A stretch of DNA of 64,000 nucleotides from DASRIA01 sp963724065. Its GTDB lineage: Bacteria > Actinomycetota > Thermoleophilia > Solirubrobacterales > JBBDJG01. Shown piece by piece: positions 25,182-33,641 of the stretch (position 1 is its first letter; every line of letters begins with the position of its first letter). The DNA lies in the NCBI GenBank assembly GCA_963724065.1, contig CAVRTB010000003.1:62001-126000 (forward strand), written 5' to 3'. The notes under the pieces were generated by a model. It had not been told where the DNA came from, made no database searches, and worked only from the letters and a program-made list of their open reading frames with translations. A program made the translations under genes and the position numbers.

Positions 25182-26624
25182 TTATTCACAACCACGCTCG
25201 TAGAGGCTCCAAGAGCCGTTCCCCGTCACCCGGCGAAAGCCCGCCGGCACCGCAAGCTCGATGCGCCGCGGATCGCGCGGGTCGAGCACGAACTTCTCCC
25301 TGACCACCCGGTTCGCGGGGGCGACGTAGAGGCCGCGCACCGGGCGCTCGATCTGCGCGGAGACGAAGTCACCCGGCTCGCGGTCGAGGTACCAGGCGAG
25401 GATCGGCACCGGCCGGTGGTTCGGCACGTACACCGGCCCGCAGCGCTCGAGCAGCGGTTCCGCGGTCGCGTCGCGGGTGAGCTCGCGCAGGTCGTCCTGG
25501 ATCCCGCCGCGCAGCTGGATGCCGTCGCGCAGGCGGTCCAGCCGGTCGGTCTGATGCGAGGCCGTCGAGCCCACGAACGCGATCAGCAGCACGGTCGCGC
25601 CGGCGATCCACCAGCGGCGCGCGCGATCGCGGGGCGAGTCGATCCAGCCAAGCGCCGCGAACCCGAAGAAGATCGCGAGCATCGCCGCCGGCAGGAACAG
25701 GTAGCGGCCGAGCAGGGAGAGGCCCGCGATCCCGATGGCCACGAAGGACGCCCCGCCGAGCACGGCGAGCGCCGCCGGCACCAGCGCCCGCTCGCGGGCG
25801 TAGCGCAGCGCGAGCAGGAAGCCCGCGGTCCCGCCCACGAGTGGCACCCAGCGCAGGATCTCGCCGAGCCGCCGCGGCAAGATCTCGGGGACGTTCTCGA
25901 CGCCCTGCGGGCGGCCGAGCGTGTCGGCCGTCTCGCGCGTGAAGGTCAGGGAGTGCAGCGCGTCCCCGGTCACCGCGAGATCGCTCAGCGCCCACAGCAG
26001 CGCCGGCGCGGCGGCGACGGCGGCCAGCAGGGCGGCGCGCCGGCGGTCGAGCGCCGGCAGCAGGTAGAGCCAGTAGGCGGCCCCCAGCAGCCACGCCTCC
26101 GGGCGCAGGAGACCCGCGAGGCCGATCAGCAACAGCACGGACAGCCCGCGCCGCGGTCGCCGCATCTCGAGCACGGCCGCCGCCACGACCAGCGCGAGGA
26201 AGGGGATGTCGACGTATGCGCGCACCGCCTGCGAGAGGAACGGGTCCCGGGTCGCCACGACGAATGCCGCGAGCGCCCCGGCCGCCCAGCCGAACGACTC
26301 GCGGCCGAGCAGGAAGACCCCCCAGACGAACGCCCCCCATGCGAGCAGCGCGAGCGCCAGCATCGCGGTGTATCCGCCGTCCTCGCCAAGTAGCGACACG
26401 GGGACGGCAACGAGCTCAGCGAGGGGATGCGGCGTCGGCGCGAGCGTGACCTCGTGGTCCGGCGCCCGCCCGCCCGCCAGGTCCCGCCCCCAGATCAGCG
26501 AGTAGAGCGTGTCGTAGTTGACGAACGCGCGGCTGAAGATCAGCCACGTGAGGCCGCCGATCGCCACCGCCGCGATCGCGTGAAGGACGCCGCGCGGCAC
26601 GCGGGTGGAGGGCGGCGTGGGCAC
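25182..26624 (-). CDS. GT-C-like multi-pass membrane protein
   Basis: 480 aa, GTG start. About ten membrane helices are followed by a soluble C-terminal region (about 370-480). Between the first two helices lies NYDTLYSLIWGRDLAGG, with an acidic residue in the loop as in GT-C glycosyltransferases that use polyprenyl-phosphate sugars. The later RAYVDIPFLALVV segment also fits. A mannosyl- or arabinosyltransferase role is possible, but no family-specific residue proves it. Its stop codon abuts the end of SRP RNA, so transcription of the two converges head-on with no spacer. Confidence 0.7.
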   Translation of the reverse strand: MPTPPSTRVPRGVLHAIAAVAIGGLTWLIFSRAFVNYDTLYSLIWGRDLAGGRAPDHEVTLAPTPHPLAELVAVPVSLLGEDGGYTAMLALALLAWGAFVWGVFLLGRESFGWAAGALAAFVVATRDPFLSQAVRAYVDIPFLALVVAAAVLEMRRPRRGLSVLLLIGLAGLLRPEAWLLGAAYWLYLLPALDRRRAALLAAVAAAPALLWALSDLAVTGDALHSLTFTRETADTLGRPQGVENVPEILPRRLGEILRWVPLVGGTAGFLLALRYARERALVPAALAVLGGASFVAIGIAGLSLLGRYLFLPAAMLAIFFGFAALGWIDSPRDRARRWWIAGATVLLIAFVGSTASHQTDRLDRLRDGIQLRGGIQDDLRELTRDATAEPLLERCGPVYVPNHRPVPILAWYLDREPGDFVSAQIERPVRGLYVAPANRVVREKFVLDPRDPRRIELAVPAGFRRVTGNGSWSLYERGCE

Positions 26625-26746
26625 GTCGCGGGGCAGGTTACCGCCGCGTTCACGTGAGCCCGGACGGCCGCGCGCGGCGCCCGGCCCTCGTTGGCGGGCA
26701 AGCTAGGATTGGTCGGGTCACGCCCTCGCCGTCGCTCTCGCCCTCA

Positions 26747-28399
26747 ATGAGCAGCCTGTACCGCCGCCACAGACCCCAGACCTTTGCCGACGTCGTCGGT
26801 CAGCCGGCGATCGTGCGGACGATGAGCAACGCCGTCGAGCACGACAAGGTCCACCACGCCTACCTGTTCGTCGGCGCGCGCGGGACTGGCAAGACCTCGG
26901 TCGCGAAGATCCTCGCGCGCTCGCTCAACTGCGTGAACGGCCCCACGCTCGAGCCCTGCGGCGAGTGCGAGTCGTGCCGCGCGATCACCAGCTCGACCTC
27001 GCTCGACGTGATCGAGATGGACGCCGCCTCCAACAACTCGGTCGACGACATCAGGGACCTGCGCGAGAAGGTTGGCTTCGCGCCCGCGATGGACCGCTGG
27101 AAGGTCTACATCCTCGACGAGGCGCACATGCTCTCCCAGCAGGCGTGGAACGCTTTCCTGAAGACGCTCGAGGAGCCTCCGCCGAACACGATCTTCGTGC
27201 TCGCCACGACGGAGGTGCACAAGGTGCTGCCCACGATCGTCGACCGCTGCCACCGCTTCGACTTCAAGCGCCCCTCCCTCGCGGAGATCTCGACCGTGCT
27301 CGAGCGGATCGCCGCGACGGAGGGCGTCGAGGCCGACGCGCGGGCGCTCGCGATGATCGCGCGCTCGGCCGGGGGCAGCTTCCGCGACGCGATCGGGACG
27401 CTCGACCAGCTCGTCACCTACGGCGGCACGCAAGTCTCGTTCGACGACGTCCTCGAGCTGCTCGACGTGGCCGACGCGGACCTCATCTTCGCCGCGACCG
27501 ACGCGGTGATCACGCGTGACCCCGCGGAGGCCCTGCGCCGTGTCCAGGATCTGAGCGAGTCCGGCCGCGACGCGGTCCAGTTCATGCGCGACCTGACGGC
27601 TCATCTGCGCCACCTGATCGTGATGCAGACGCTCGGGGAGCCGCCCGACTCCTTCAGCGTGACCGCGGACCAGGTGCCCCGCCTCGAGGCGCAGGCGCGC
27701 GATCTCGGCCAGGCCGATGCGGTCCGCACGATCGACCTGCTCGCCGACGCGATCGCGCAGGTGAAGGAGGGCTCGGACCCGCGCACCCAGCTCGAGGTCG
27801 CGCTGCTGAAGGCCGCGCGGCCGGGGACGGACGCCTCGACCGAGGCGCTGCTCATGCGGATCGAGCGGCTCGAGCGGGGCAACGGGCCCGCCGCGCCGCC
27901 CGACGAGCCACGCGTCACGAGGGCGCCCACGCCTGCGCCGGCCGCGGATCCCGGCGAGCCGGCGGACGCCGCCGCCCCGCCCCCCGTCGCGAAAGCCGTC
28001 GCGCTAGCGCCGCCCGGCGCGATCGCCACGGCGCCGCCGCCGCCGCTCGAGCTACAGAGGCTCTGGCCCGCGGTGCTCGAGCGCGTATGCGAGGGGGAGG
28101 GCGGCGAAATGCTCGCCGCGCTGCTCGCAGACGCGCGTCCGATCGCCCTCGAGGAGGACGTGCTGGTGCTCGCCTACCCGGCGTCGGCGTCGTTCAGCAA
28201 GCGCAAGATCGAGGACCGCGCGAACGGCCAGCGGCTCGGGCGCGCGCTCGAGCTCGTCGCCGGCCGCTCCTATGGGGTTCGCATCGAGCTGAGCGATGAA
28301 GAGCCCGCCGCGCCCGCGCTGTCGGAGGACGAGCTGGTCCAGCGCTTCAAGAGCACCTTCGACGCGCAGGACGTCGACCACGAAGAATCAGAGGAGTGA
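26747..28399 (+). CDS. dnaX: DNA polymerase III subunit gamma/tau
   Basis: 550 aa. Start at ATG 26747 gives the canonical MSSLYRRHRPQTFADVVGQ. AAA+ features: Walker A GARGTGKTS near 46, a Zn module with four Cys (LNCV, PCGECESC), Walker B ILDEAHML near 122, and the arginine-finger motif present as D-R-C-H-R instead of the commoner S-R-C. After the gamma part (to about 370) there is a Pro/Ala linker and a short tau-like C-terminal domain with an acidic end. It loads the sliding clamp in the replisome. ybaB and recR follow at once, the classical dnaX-ybaB-recR order. Confidence 0.96.
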   Translation: MSSLYRRHRPQTFADVVGQPAIVRTMSNAVEHDKVHHAYLFVGARGTGKTSVAKILARSLNCVNGPTLEPCGECESCRAITSSTSLDVIEMDAASNNSVDDIRDLREKVGFAPAMDRWKVYILDEAHMLSQQAWNAFLKTLEEPPPNTIFVLATTEVHKVLPTIVDRCHRFDFKRPSLAEISTVLERIAATEGVEADARALAMIARSAGGSFRDAIGTLDQLVTYGGTQVSFDDVLELLDVADADLIFAATDAVITRDPAEALRRVQDLSESGRDAVQFMRDLTAHLRHLIVMQTLGEPPDSFSVTADQVPRLEAQARDLGQADAVRTIDLLADAIAQVKEGSDPRTQLEVALLKAARPGTDASTEALLMRIERLERGNGPAAPPDEPRVTRAPTPAPAADPGEPADAAAPPPVAKAVALAPPGAIATAPPPPLELQRLWPAVLERVCEGEGGEMLAALLADARPIALEEDVLVLAYPASASFSKRKIEDRANGQRLGRALELVAGRSYGVRIELSDEEPAAPALSEDELVQRFKSTFDAQDVDHEESEE

Positions 28400-28400
28400 G

Positions 28401-28751
28401 ATGCCTCAGCCGAACATGAACAAGATGCTCAAGCAGGTCCAGCAGATGCAGGCCGAGATGGCGAAGACCCAGGAGCAGCTCAAGCACGAGGTGGTCGAGG
28501 CGTCGGCCGGCGGCGGGATGGTGACCGTGAAGGTCACCGGCGACCTCGAGGTGAAGGAGATCATGATCAGCCCGGACGCGCTCTCGGCCGATGGTGGCGA
28601 GATCGCTCCGGAGGACATCGAGATGCTCCAGGACATGGTCCTGGCAGCTGTTAACGAGGCGATCCGCTCGGCGCAGGAGCTTGCCAACAGCAAGCTCGGG
28701 GGCCTCACGGGCGGGCTCGACCTCGGCGGTCTCGGCCTACCCGGCATGTAG
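28401..28751 (+). CDS. YbaB/EbfC nucleoid-associated protein
   Basis: 116 aa. Begins with a Met/Gln-rich helix (MNKMLKQVQQMQAEMAKTQEQ), then VEASAGGGMVTVKVTGD and a helix LQDMVLAAVNEAIRSAQEL, ending in a Gly/Leu-rich tail. The family dimer binds DNA non-specifically and is linked to recombination or replication restart. The start is set by GAGGAG just before ATG 28401, two bases after the dnaX stop. The tail is longer in Gly than in E. coli YbaB. Confidence 0.95.
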   Translation: MPQPNMNKMLKQVQQMQAEMAKTQEQLKHEVVEASAGGGMVTVKVTGDLEVKEIMISPDALSADGGEIAPEDIEMLQDMVLAAVNEAIRSAQELANSKLGGLTGGLDLGGLGLPGM

Positions 28752-28756
28752 CTTCC

Positions 28757-29356
28757 GTGTTCGCTCCACCGGTCAACAGGCTGATCACCGAGCTGTCGAA
28801 GCTGCCCGGCATCGGGCAGCGCACGGCGCAGCGGCTCGCGTTCCACATCCTGCGCCAGCCCGAGCAGGATGCGCTCGGGCTGTCGGTGGCGATCAAGGAG
28901 GCCAAGGAGCGCATCGGCCAGTGCGAGATCTGCTTCAACCTCGCCGAGGGCCCGCAATGCCTGATCTGCCAGGACCAGCGCCGTGACCGCTCGGTGATCT
29001 GCGTCGTGGAGGAGCCCGCCGACGTGATCCCGATCGAGCGCACGCACGAGTACCGCGGCCTGTACCACGTGCTCGGCGGGGCGCTCTCGCCGATTGACGG
29101 GATCGACCCAGAGGACCTGAAGATCTCGCAACTCGTGCAACGGGTCGGCGACGAGGGCGTGCAGGAGGTCGTGATCGCGACCAACCCGACGACCTCCGGG
29201 GAGGCGACCGGGTTCTTCATCGCCGAGGCGCTGCGCGCGGCCGGTAACGAGGTCGCCGTCACGCGCCTCGCGAGCGGCTTGCCGGTCGGAGCCGACCTCG
29301 AGTACGCCGACGAGATCACGCTCGGCAAGGCGCTCTCGGGCCGCCGCGCCCTCTAG
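28757..29356 (+). CDS. recR: Recombination protein RecR
   Basis: 199 aa, GTG start (MFAPPVNRLITELSKLPGIG). Helix-hairpin-helix region at the N-terminus (LPGIGQRTAQRLAFHIL), four-Cys zinc finger (CEICFNL..., CLICQD) near residues 55-72, then a Toprim domain with VVEEP and the GGALSPIDGI segment, and the C-terminal TRLASGLPVGADLEYAD motif. RecR works with RecO (and RecF) to load RecA on gapped DNA. Typical length. It ends the dnaX operon; lysC starts 50 bp later. Confidence 0.97.
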   Translation: MFAPPVNRLITELSKLPGIGQRTAQRLAFHILRQPEQDALGLSVAIKEAKERIGQCEICFNLAEGPQCLICQDQRRDRSVICVVEEPADVIPIERTHEYRGLYHVLGGALSPIDGIDPEDLKISQLVQRVGDEGVQEVVIATNPTTSGEATGFFIAEALRAAGNEVAVTRLASGLPVGADLEYADEITLGKALSGRRAL

Positions 29357-29406
29357 CGGCGCTCTGGCGGCCGCCCGCGCGGGGCTCTCGCCTATCCTGA
29401 GGCGCG

Positions 29407-30681
29407 ATGAACGCCCAGGGCTCCGACGGCATCGTGGTCATGAAGTTCGGCGGCACGTCGGTCGCCGACGCGAGCCGCATCATCGACGCCGCCAAGCGCA
29501 TGGTGCGCGCCCGCGAGGAGGGCCACCCGGTGGTCGCCGTCCTGTCCGCGCGCGGCGAGACGACGGACCAGCTCGTCGAGATGGCGCACGAGATCTCACG
29601 GGAGCCGCACCCTCGCGAGATGGACATGCTGCTCTCGACCGGCGAGCGGATCTCATGCGCGCTGTGCGCGATGGCGCTCAACGACCTCGGTACGCAGGCA
29701 ATCTCGCTATCGGGCTCGCAGGCCGGCATCGTGACCGACGCCTCGCACACCAGGGCTCGCATCCTCGACGTGCGCGCCGACCGCATCAGGGCGGGACTCG
29801 ATGAGGGCAACGTCGTGCTGGTTGCGGGCTTCCAGGGCGTCTCGACGTCCTCACGTGACGTCACGACGCTCGGGCGCGGCGGCTCCGACACGACCGCGGT
29901 GGCGCTCGCGGCGGCGCTCGGCGCCGACGTGTGCGAGATCTACACCGACGTCGACGGGGTCTTCTCGGCGGACCCGCGGATCGTCCCGGACGCGCGCAAG
30001 CTGCCCGTGCTGTCCTTCGAGGAGATGCTCGAGATGTCGGCATCGGGCGCGAAGGTGCTCCAGCTGCGCTCGGTCGAGTACGCGCGCAACTACGGCGTGC
30101 GGATCCACGTACGGCCGAGCTTCGGAGACGGCTCCGGTACCCTCGTGCTCAGCGAGGAGGAAACGATGGAACGTCCCCTGATCACAGCCGTCACGCATTC
30201 CACCGAGGACGCTCGCGTGACTCTCACCGGTGTGCCCGACCGCCCCGGCGTCGCGGCGCGCATCTTCGGCGCGCTCGCCTCCGCGGACGTGAACGTCGAC
30301 ATGATCGTTCAGAACGAGCCCGTGTCCGGGGACCGCCAGGCCGAGATTTCGTTCACCGTGCCGCGCACGGACCTGCACGTCGCACGCCGCTCCCTCGAGG
30401 GGCTCGCCGGCGATCTCGGGCTCGACGGCATCACCGCGAACGAGCAGATGGGCAAGGTCTCGGTGGTCGGTGCGGGGATGCGCAGCCATCCGGGCGTCGC
30501 GGCGAAGGTGTTCGAGACCCTCGGCGAGCAGGAGATCAACATCGAGATGATCTCCACCTCACCGATCAAGATCTCCTGCGTGATCGGTGCCGACCGCGTG
30601 CCCGACGCGGTGCGGGCCCTGCACGAGGCGTTCGACCTCGGGCGCGACGCGGTGGCCGTCGAGAGCGGAGGCCCCCGATGA
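29407..30681 (+). CDS. lysC: Aspartate kinase (alpha form)
   Basis: 424 aa. The kinase domain has VMKFGGTSVAD at the N-terminus, the SGSQAG segment, GRGGSDTTAVALAA near 157 and EIYTDVDGVFSADPRIV. Two ACT domains follow from about residue 262 (VTLTGVPDRPGVAARIFGAL, and VSVVGAGMRSHPGVAAKVF), the site of Lys/Thr feedback control. It phosphorylates aspartate for Lys, Met, Thr and diaminopimelate synthesis. Its TGA overlaps the asd start (ATGA). An internal start at 30166 would make a separate beta subunit, as in Corynebacterium and Bacillus. Confidence 0.97.
   Translation: MNAQGSDGIVVMKFGGTSVADASRIIDAAKRMVRAREEGHPVVAVLSARGETTDQLVEMAHEISREPHPREMDMLLSTGERISCALCAMALNDLGTQAISLSGSQAGIVTDASHTRARILDVRADRIRAGLDEGNVVLVAGFQGVSTSSRDVTTLGRGGSDTTAVALAAALGADVCEIYTDVDGVFSADPRIVPDARKLPVLSFEEMLEMSASGAKVLQLRSVEYARNYGVRIHVRPSFGDGSGTLVLSEEETMERPLITAVTHSTEDARVTLTGVPDRPGVAARIFGALASADVNVDMIVQNEPVSGDRQAEISFTVPRTDLHVARRSLEGLAGDLGLDGITANEQMGKVSVVGAGMRSHPGVAAKVFETLGEQEINIEMISTSPIKISCVIGADRVPDAVRALHEAFDLGRDAVAVESGGPR
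30154..30165 (+). promoter_or_regulatory. Internal ribosome-binding site for aspartokinase beta subunit
   Basis: GAGGAGG (30154-30160) stands five bases before an in-frame ATG at 30166 inside lysC. A Shine-Dalgarno this strong in mid-gene, exactly before the regulatory half, matches the known alpha/beta arrangement of aspartokinase genes. Confidence 0.75.
30166..30681 (+). CDS. lysC: Aspartate kinase beta subunit from an internal in-frame start
   Basis: 171 aa identical to residues 254-424 of the alpha product. It holds both ACT domains and none of the kinase active site. The size nearly equals the beta subunit of Corynebacterium glutamicum aspartokinase (172 aa), which forms an alpha2-beta2 enzyme and takes part in concerted Lys/Thr inhibition. 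The evidence here is the internal GAGGAGG site and the position of MERPLITAVTH just before the first ACT motif. Expression as a separate chain is inferred, not shown. Confidence 0.7.
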   Translation: MERPLITAVTHSTEDARVTLTGVPDRPGVAARIFGALASADVNVDMIVQNEPVSGDRQAEISFTVPRTDLHVARRSLEGLAGDLGLDGITANEQMGKVSVVGAGMRSHPGVAAKVFETLGEQEINIEMISTSPIKISCVIGADRVPDAVRALHEAFDLGRDAVAVESGGPR

Positions 30682-31727
30682 GCGCCCCCGATCCGCGCGT
30701 CGCCGTCGTCGGCGCCACCGGAGCCGTGGGCTCCACGATGCTCCAGGTGATGGGCGAGCGTGAGTTCGCCGCACGCGAGGTCGTGCCCCTCGCGTCCGAG
30801 CGCTCGGCGGGGCGCAAGGTCCCGTTCCGCGGCGGACAGCTCGAGGTCCGGGCCCTGACCGAGGACGCGATCGGCGGATTCGACATCGCGCTCTTCTCCG
30901 CAGGCGGTGGCGTGTCGCGTGAGTGGGCGCCGCGCTTCCGCGACGCGGGATGCGTGGTGGTCGACAACTCGAGCGCCTGGCGGATGGAGCCGGACGTGCC
31001 GCTGGTGGTCGCGGAGATCAACGGCGACGCGCTCGAGCGCCACGAGGGCATCGTCGCGAATCCGAACTGCTCCACGATGCAGATGGTGATGGCGCTCAAG
31101 CCGATCCTCGACGCGGTCGGAATCGAGCGCGTGATCGTCTCCACCTACCAGTCCACGTCCGGCACCGGCCAGAACGCGGTGCGCGAGCTCCGGGACCAGA
31201 GCGAGGCCGTGCTGGGCGAGCGTGCGGTTCAGGCCTCCGTCTATCCGCACCAGATCGCCTTCAACGTGATCCCCCAGGTCGAGACGTTCAAGGACGGCGA
31301 CGACTACACGACCGAGGAGCGCAAGATGATGGCCGAGACCCGCAAGATCCTCGGCCGCGACGACATCCCGATCTCCGCAACCTGCGTGCGGGTGCCGGTG
31401 CACACGGGTCACGCGGAGTCCGTGAACGTGCAGACGGCCGAGGACCTCTCGCCGGAGCGCTGCCGCGAGCTCCTGGACGCGTTCCCCGGCGTGGTGGTCG
31501 TGGACGAGCCCGGCGCCGGGCACTACCCGATGCCGATCCTCGCCGCAGGCCGCGACGAGGTGTTCGTCGGTCGCATCCGCCGCGATCCGTCCCACGAGCG
31601 TTGCCTGAATCTTTGGATCGTCGGCGACAATCTGCGCAAGGGCGCAGCCACCAATGCCGTGCAGGTTGCCGGGCTGCTGGTGCAGCGCGGCCTGGTCGGC
31701 GCCGGGACCAGGGCGTTCGCGGGCTGA
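30678..31727 (+). CDS. asd: Aspartate-semialdehyde dehydrogenase
   Basis: 349 aa. N-terminal VAVVGATGAVGSTMLQVM binds NADP; the catalytic Cys is in NPNCSTMQM; further family blocks are STYQSTSGTGQ and the substrate-binding RVPVHTGHAESV. It reduces aspartyl phosphate to the semialdehyde, the branch point to diaminopimelate/Lys and Thr/Met. The ATG overlaps the lysC stop by 4 bases, so translation is coupled. The downstream phosphatase gene in turn overlaps its stop. Confidence 0.97.
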   Translation: MSAPDPRVAVVGATGAVGSTMLQVMGEREFAAREVVPLASERSAGRKVPFRGGQLEVRALTEDAIGGFDIALFSAGGGVSREWAPRFRDAGCVVVDNSSAWRMEPDVPLVVAEINGDALERHEGIVANPNCSTMQMVMALKPILDAVGIERVIVSTYQSTSGTGQNAVRELRDQSEAVLGERAVQASVYPHQIAFNVIPQVETFKDGDDYTTEERKMMAETRKILGRDDIPISATCVRVPVHTGHAESVNVQTAEDLSPERCRELLDAFPGVVVVDEPGAGHYPMPILAAGRDEVFVGRIRRDPSHERCLNLWIVGDNLRKGAATNAVQVAGLLVQRGLVGAGTRAFAG

Positions 31728-33103
31728 ACCGCACGCTCGTCCTCGTCATAGCCTTCCTGGGCCTGGCGGCGCCGGCACACGCCGCCCTACCCGCCGCTCC
31801 GCGAGACACCTACGCGGAGGCCAAGCGCCCGGACCAGGTCGTGCTGACGTGGAAGTCCGGGTCGGACCCCGCGCCGCCGCTGCAGCTTTACGCCGTGTAT
31901 CGCGACGGAGTCAAGCTCGGCGAGATCGCCGAGCCGCGCTTCGAGGACGGGTGGCTCCTCGCGGGGAAGACATACGAGTACGTCGTGCGCGCGGTCGGCG
32001 CGGACGGCGAGAGCGCGGACTCGCCGCCCGCGCGCATCACGACGCCGCCCTCGCGCGCCTTCGAGATCGGCCCCTACCTCCAGCAGCTCCAGGCGACCGG
32101 GGTCTCGGTCGTATGGCAGACCTACGAGCCCGCGACCACGGCGCTGCGCTTCGGGCCGGCGGGCGGCCCGCTCGAGGTCGTCGCGCGCGACGCGGAGTTG
32201 ACACGCCGGCACGTCGTTCCGGTGGGCGGGCTCGCGCCCGCGAGCACCTACGAGTACCAGTGGGAGTCCGACGGCAAGGTCGGGCCGGCGTCGCGCTTCA
32301 CGACGCCACCTGCGTCACCCGGCGAGTTCACGTTCGGCGTGATCGGCGACTTCGGCATCGGCACCGCGGCGGCCCGTTCCAACCTGCGCCGCCTCTCCTC
32401 CGACCCGCGCGTCGACTTCGCGATCACGACCGGTGACAACGCGCAGATCTATGGGACCGAGGAGGAGTACAAGAGCTTCGTGCTCGGCCCCCTGCGCGAC
32501 CTGGTCGCGACGAAGCCCTTCTGGCCGAGTGTCGGCAACCACGACTACTACAACCTCCAGAACTACCAGCGGTTCTTCGCGCTGCCCAACGGCGGCCTGC
32601 ACTACAGCTTCACCTATGGAGGCGTGCTGTTCCTGTCGCTCGACTCAAACCGCTTCGACGCGCGACAGCGGCGCTGGCTGCGGCAGGAGCTACTGCGCTC
32701 GACTGCGCGCTGCAAGGTCGCGTACTTCCACCACCCGTTGTGGTCGAGCGGTCGCGGGTACCGCAGCCATGGGCGCCATCTGCGCCGCGCGCGGTTCGTG
32801 CCGATACTCCAGAAGGGTGGGGTTGACCTGGTGCTCAACGGCCACCTCCAGAACTACGAGCGCTCCAAGCGGCTGCGCTCCGGGCGCCGCAGCAGGCGCG
32901 GCGTCGTGTACATCGTCACCGGCGGCGGGGGCGCGAGGCTGAACGGATTCGTCACGCGCCGCAGGCCGAAGTGGTCCGCGCGCAGAGGCGTGTTCCACCA
33001 TCGGCTGCGCATCCAAGTCGCCGGTCATGCGTTCCGGGGGAGCGCGATCGATGCGGCCGGCAATACGCGCGACCGCTTCAGGGTTGGGTGTCGCCCCGGG
33101 TAG
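31724..33103 (+). CDS. Secreted purple-acid-phosphatase-like metallophosphoesterase
   Basis: 459 aa if started at CTG 31724, which overlaps the asd stop (CTGA). No ATG, GTG or TTG occurs in frame before the signal peptide (NRTLVLVIAFLGLAAPAHA), so a CTG start with coupling is the simplest reading. Two fibronectin-III-like domains (about 22-110 and 112-190) precede the phosphoesterase domain with GDFGIG, TTGDN, GNHDYY, FHHPLW and GHLQNYERS. In purple acid phosphatases the last motif is G-H-x-H; here the second His is Gln, so one metal site may be altered. The C-terminus is very basic. Its 3-prime end overlaps the convergent SnoaL-like gene by 26 bp. Confidence 0.78.
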   Translation: MNRTLVLVIAFLGLAAPAHAALPAAPRDTYAEAKRPDQVVLTWKSGSDPAPPLQLYAVYRDGVKLGEIAEPRFEDGWLLAGKTYEYVVRAVGADGESADSPPARITTPPSRAFEIGPYLQQLQATGVSVVWQTYEPATTALRFGPAGGPLEVVARDAELTRRHVVPVGGLAPASTYEYQWESDGKVGPASRFTTPPASPGEFTFGVIGDFGIGTAAARSNLRRLSSDPRVDFAITTGDNAQIYGTEEEYKSFVLGPLRDLVATKPFWPSVGNHDYYNLQNYQRFFALPNGGLHYSFTYGGVLFLSLDSNRFDARQRRWLRQELLRSTARCKVAYFHHPLWSSGRGYRSHGRHLRRARFVPILQKGGVDLVLNGHLQNYERSKRLRSGRRSRRGVVYIVTGGGGARLNGFVTRRRPKWSARRGVFHHRLRIQVAGHAFRGSAIDAAGNTRDRFRVGCRPG

Positions 33104-33497
33104 AAGAGTCGATGCCGGCGGCCGCGAGGCCCTCCGCGACATCGGTATAGGTACGCCAGCGGACGATCATGCCGTCCTGAACGTGAGCGAGCCATACGGC
33201 CGGCTGACCCACGATCTCGACGCCGCTCGCCTTCCCGCGAGCGTGCCAGCAACCCATCGCGACGACGCGGTCGCCGAGGTCGTGCCACTCCTCCTGGACC
33301 GTCTCGAAGAACTCCCAGTGGTCGGTGAGGTCGTCGACGAACTGCCGCACCCCTGCATGGCCGCGATACTCGACGCCCTCCATCGCGGCTGTGATCGGCA
33401 CGAACTCGCAGTCTTCGGCGATCAAAGCCGTCATGCCGTCGACGTCCCGGCGGCTCGTAGCTCCGAGGAACTGCTGGATGATCTCGATGTTGCCCAA
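33078..33497 (-). CDS. SnoaL-like (NTF2 fold) protein
   Basis: 139 aa with a TTG start at 33497. This start is chosen over ATG 33560 because GGGAGG (33504-33509) sits six bases upstream, and because (M)GNIEIIQQFLGATSRRD then lines up with the MSQENVEII start of the paralogues. Centre VEYRGHAGVRQFVDDL, then MGCWHARGKASGVEI, as in the gene at 19770. The C-terminus (SSTRGDTQP) overlaps the 3-prime end of the phosphatase gene on the other strand. Ligand unknown. Confidence 0.83.
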   Translation of the reverse strand: MGNIEIIQQFLGATSRRDVDGMTALIAEDCEFVPITAAMEGVEYRGHAGVRQFVDDLTDHWEFFETVQEEWHDLGDRVVAMGCWHARGKASGVEIVGQPAVWLAHVQDGMIVRWRTYTDVAEGLAAAGIDSSTRGDTQP

Positions 33498-33641
33498 GCG
33501 TGGCCTCCCGGATGCTTGCCGGATCGCGGAGTCTAGTGACGCATCCCGGACGTTGGACACGACTCTCTTTCATGTTTATCTTCCATGCATTGCAAGCCAT
33601 GCGCGACCTTGCGTAGGTCGCACTAGAAGGGGGAGGGTCCC

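Noticed and set aside
25019..25303. 94-codon plus-strand frame
   Set aside because: It lies across the SRP RNA S domain and has no protein-like features.
33570..33600. TGCATTGCAAG-type palindrome as an operator between 33497 and 33642
   Set aside because: The inverted symmetry is imperfect and short; it does not stand out from chance in this AT-richer gap.
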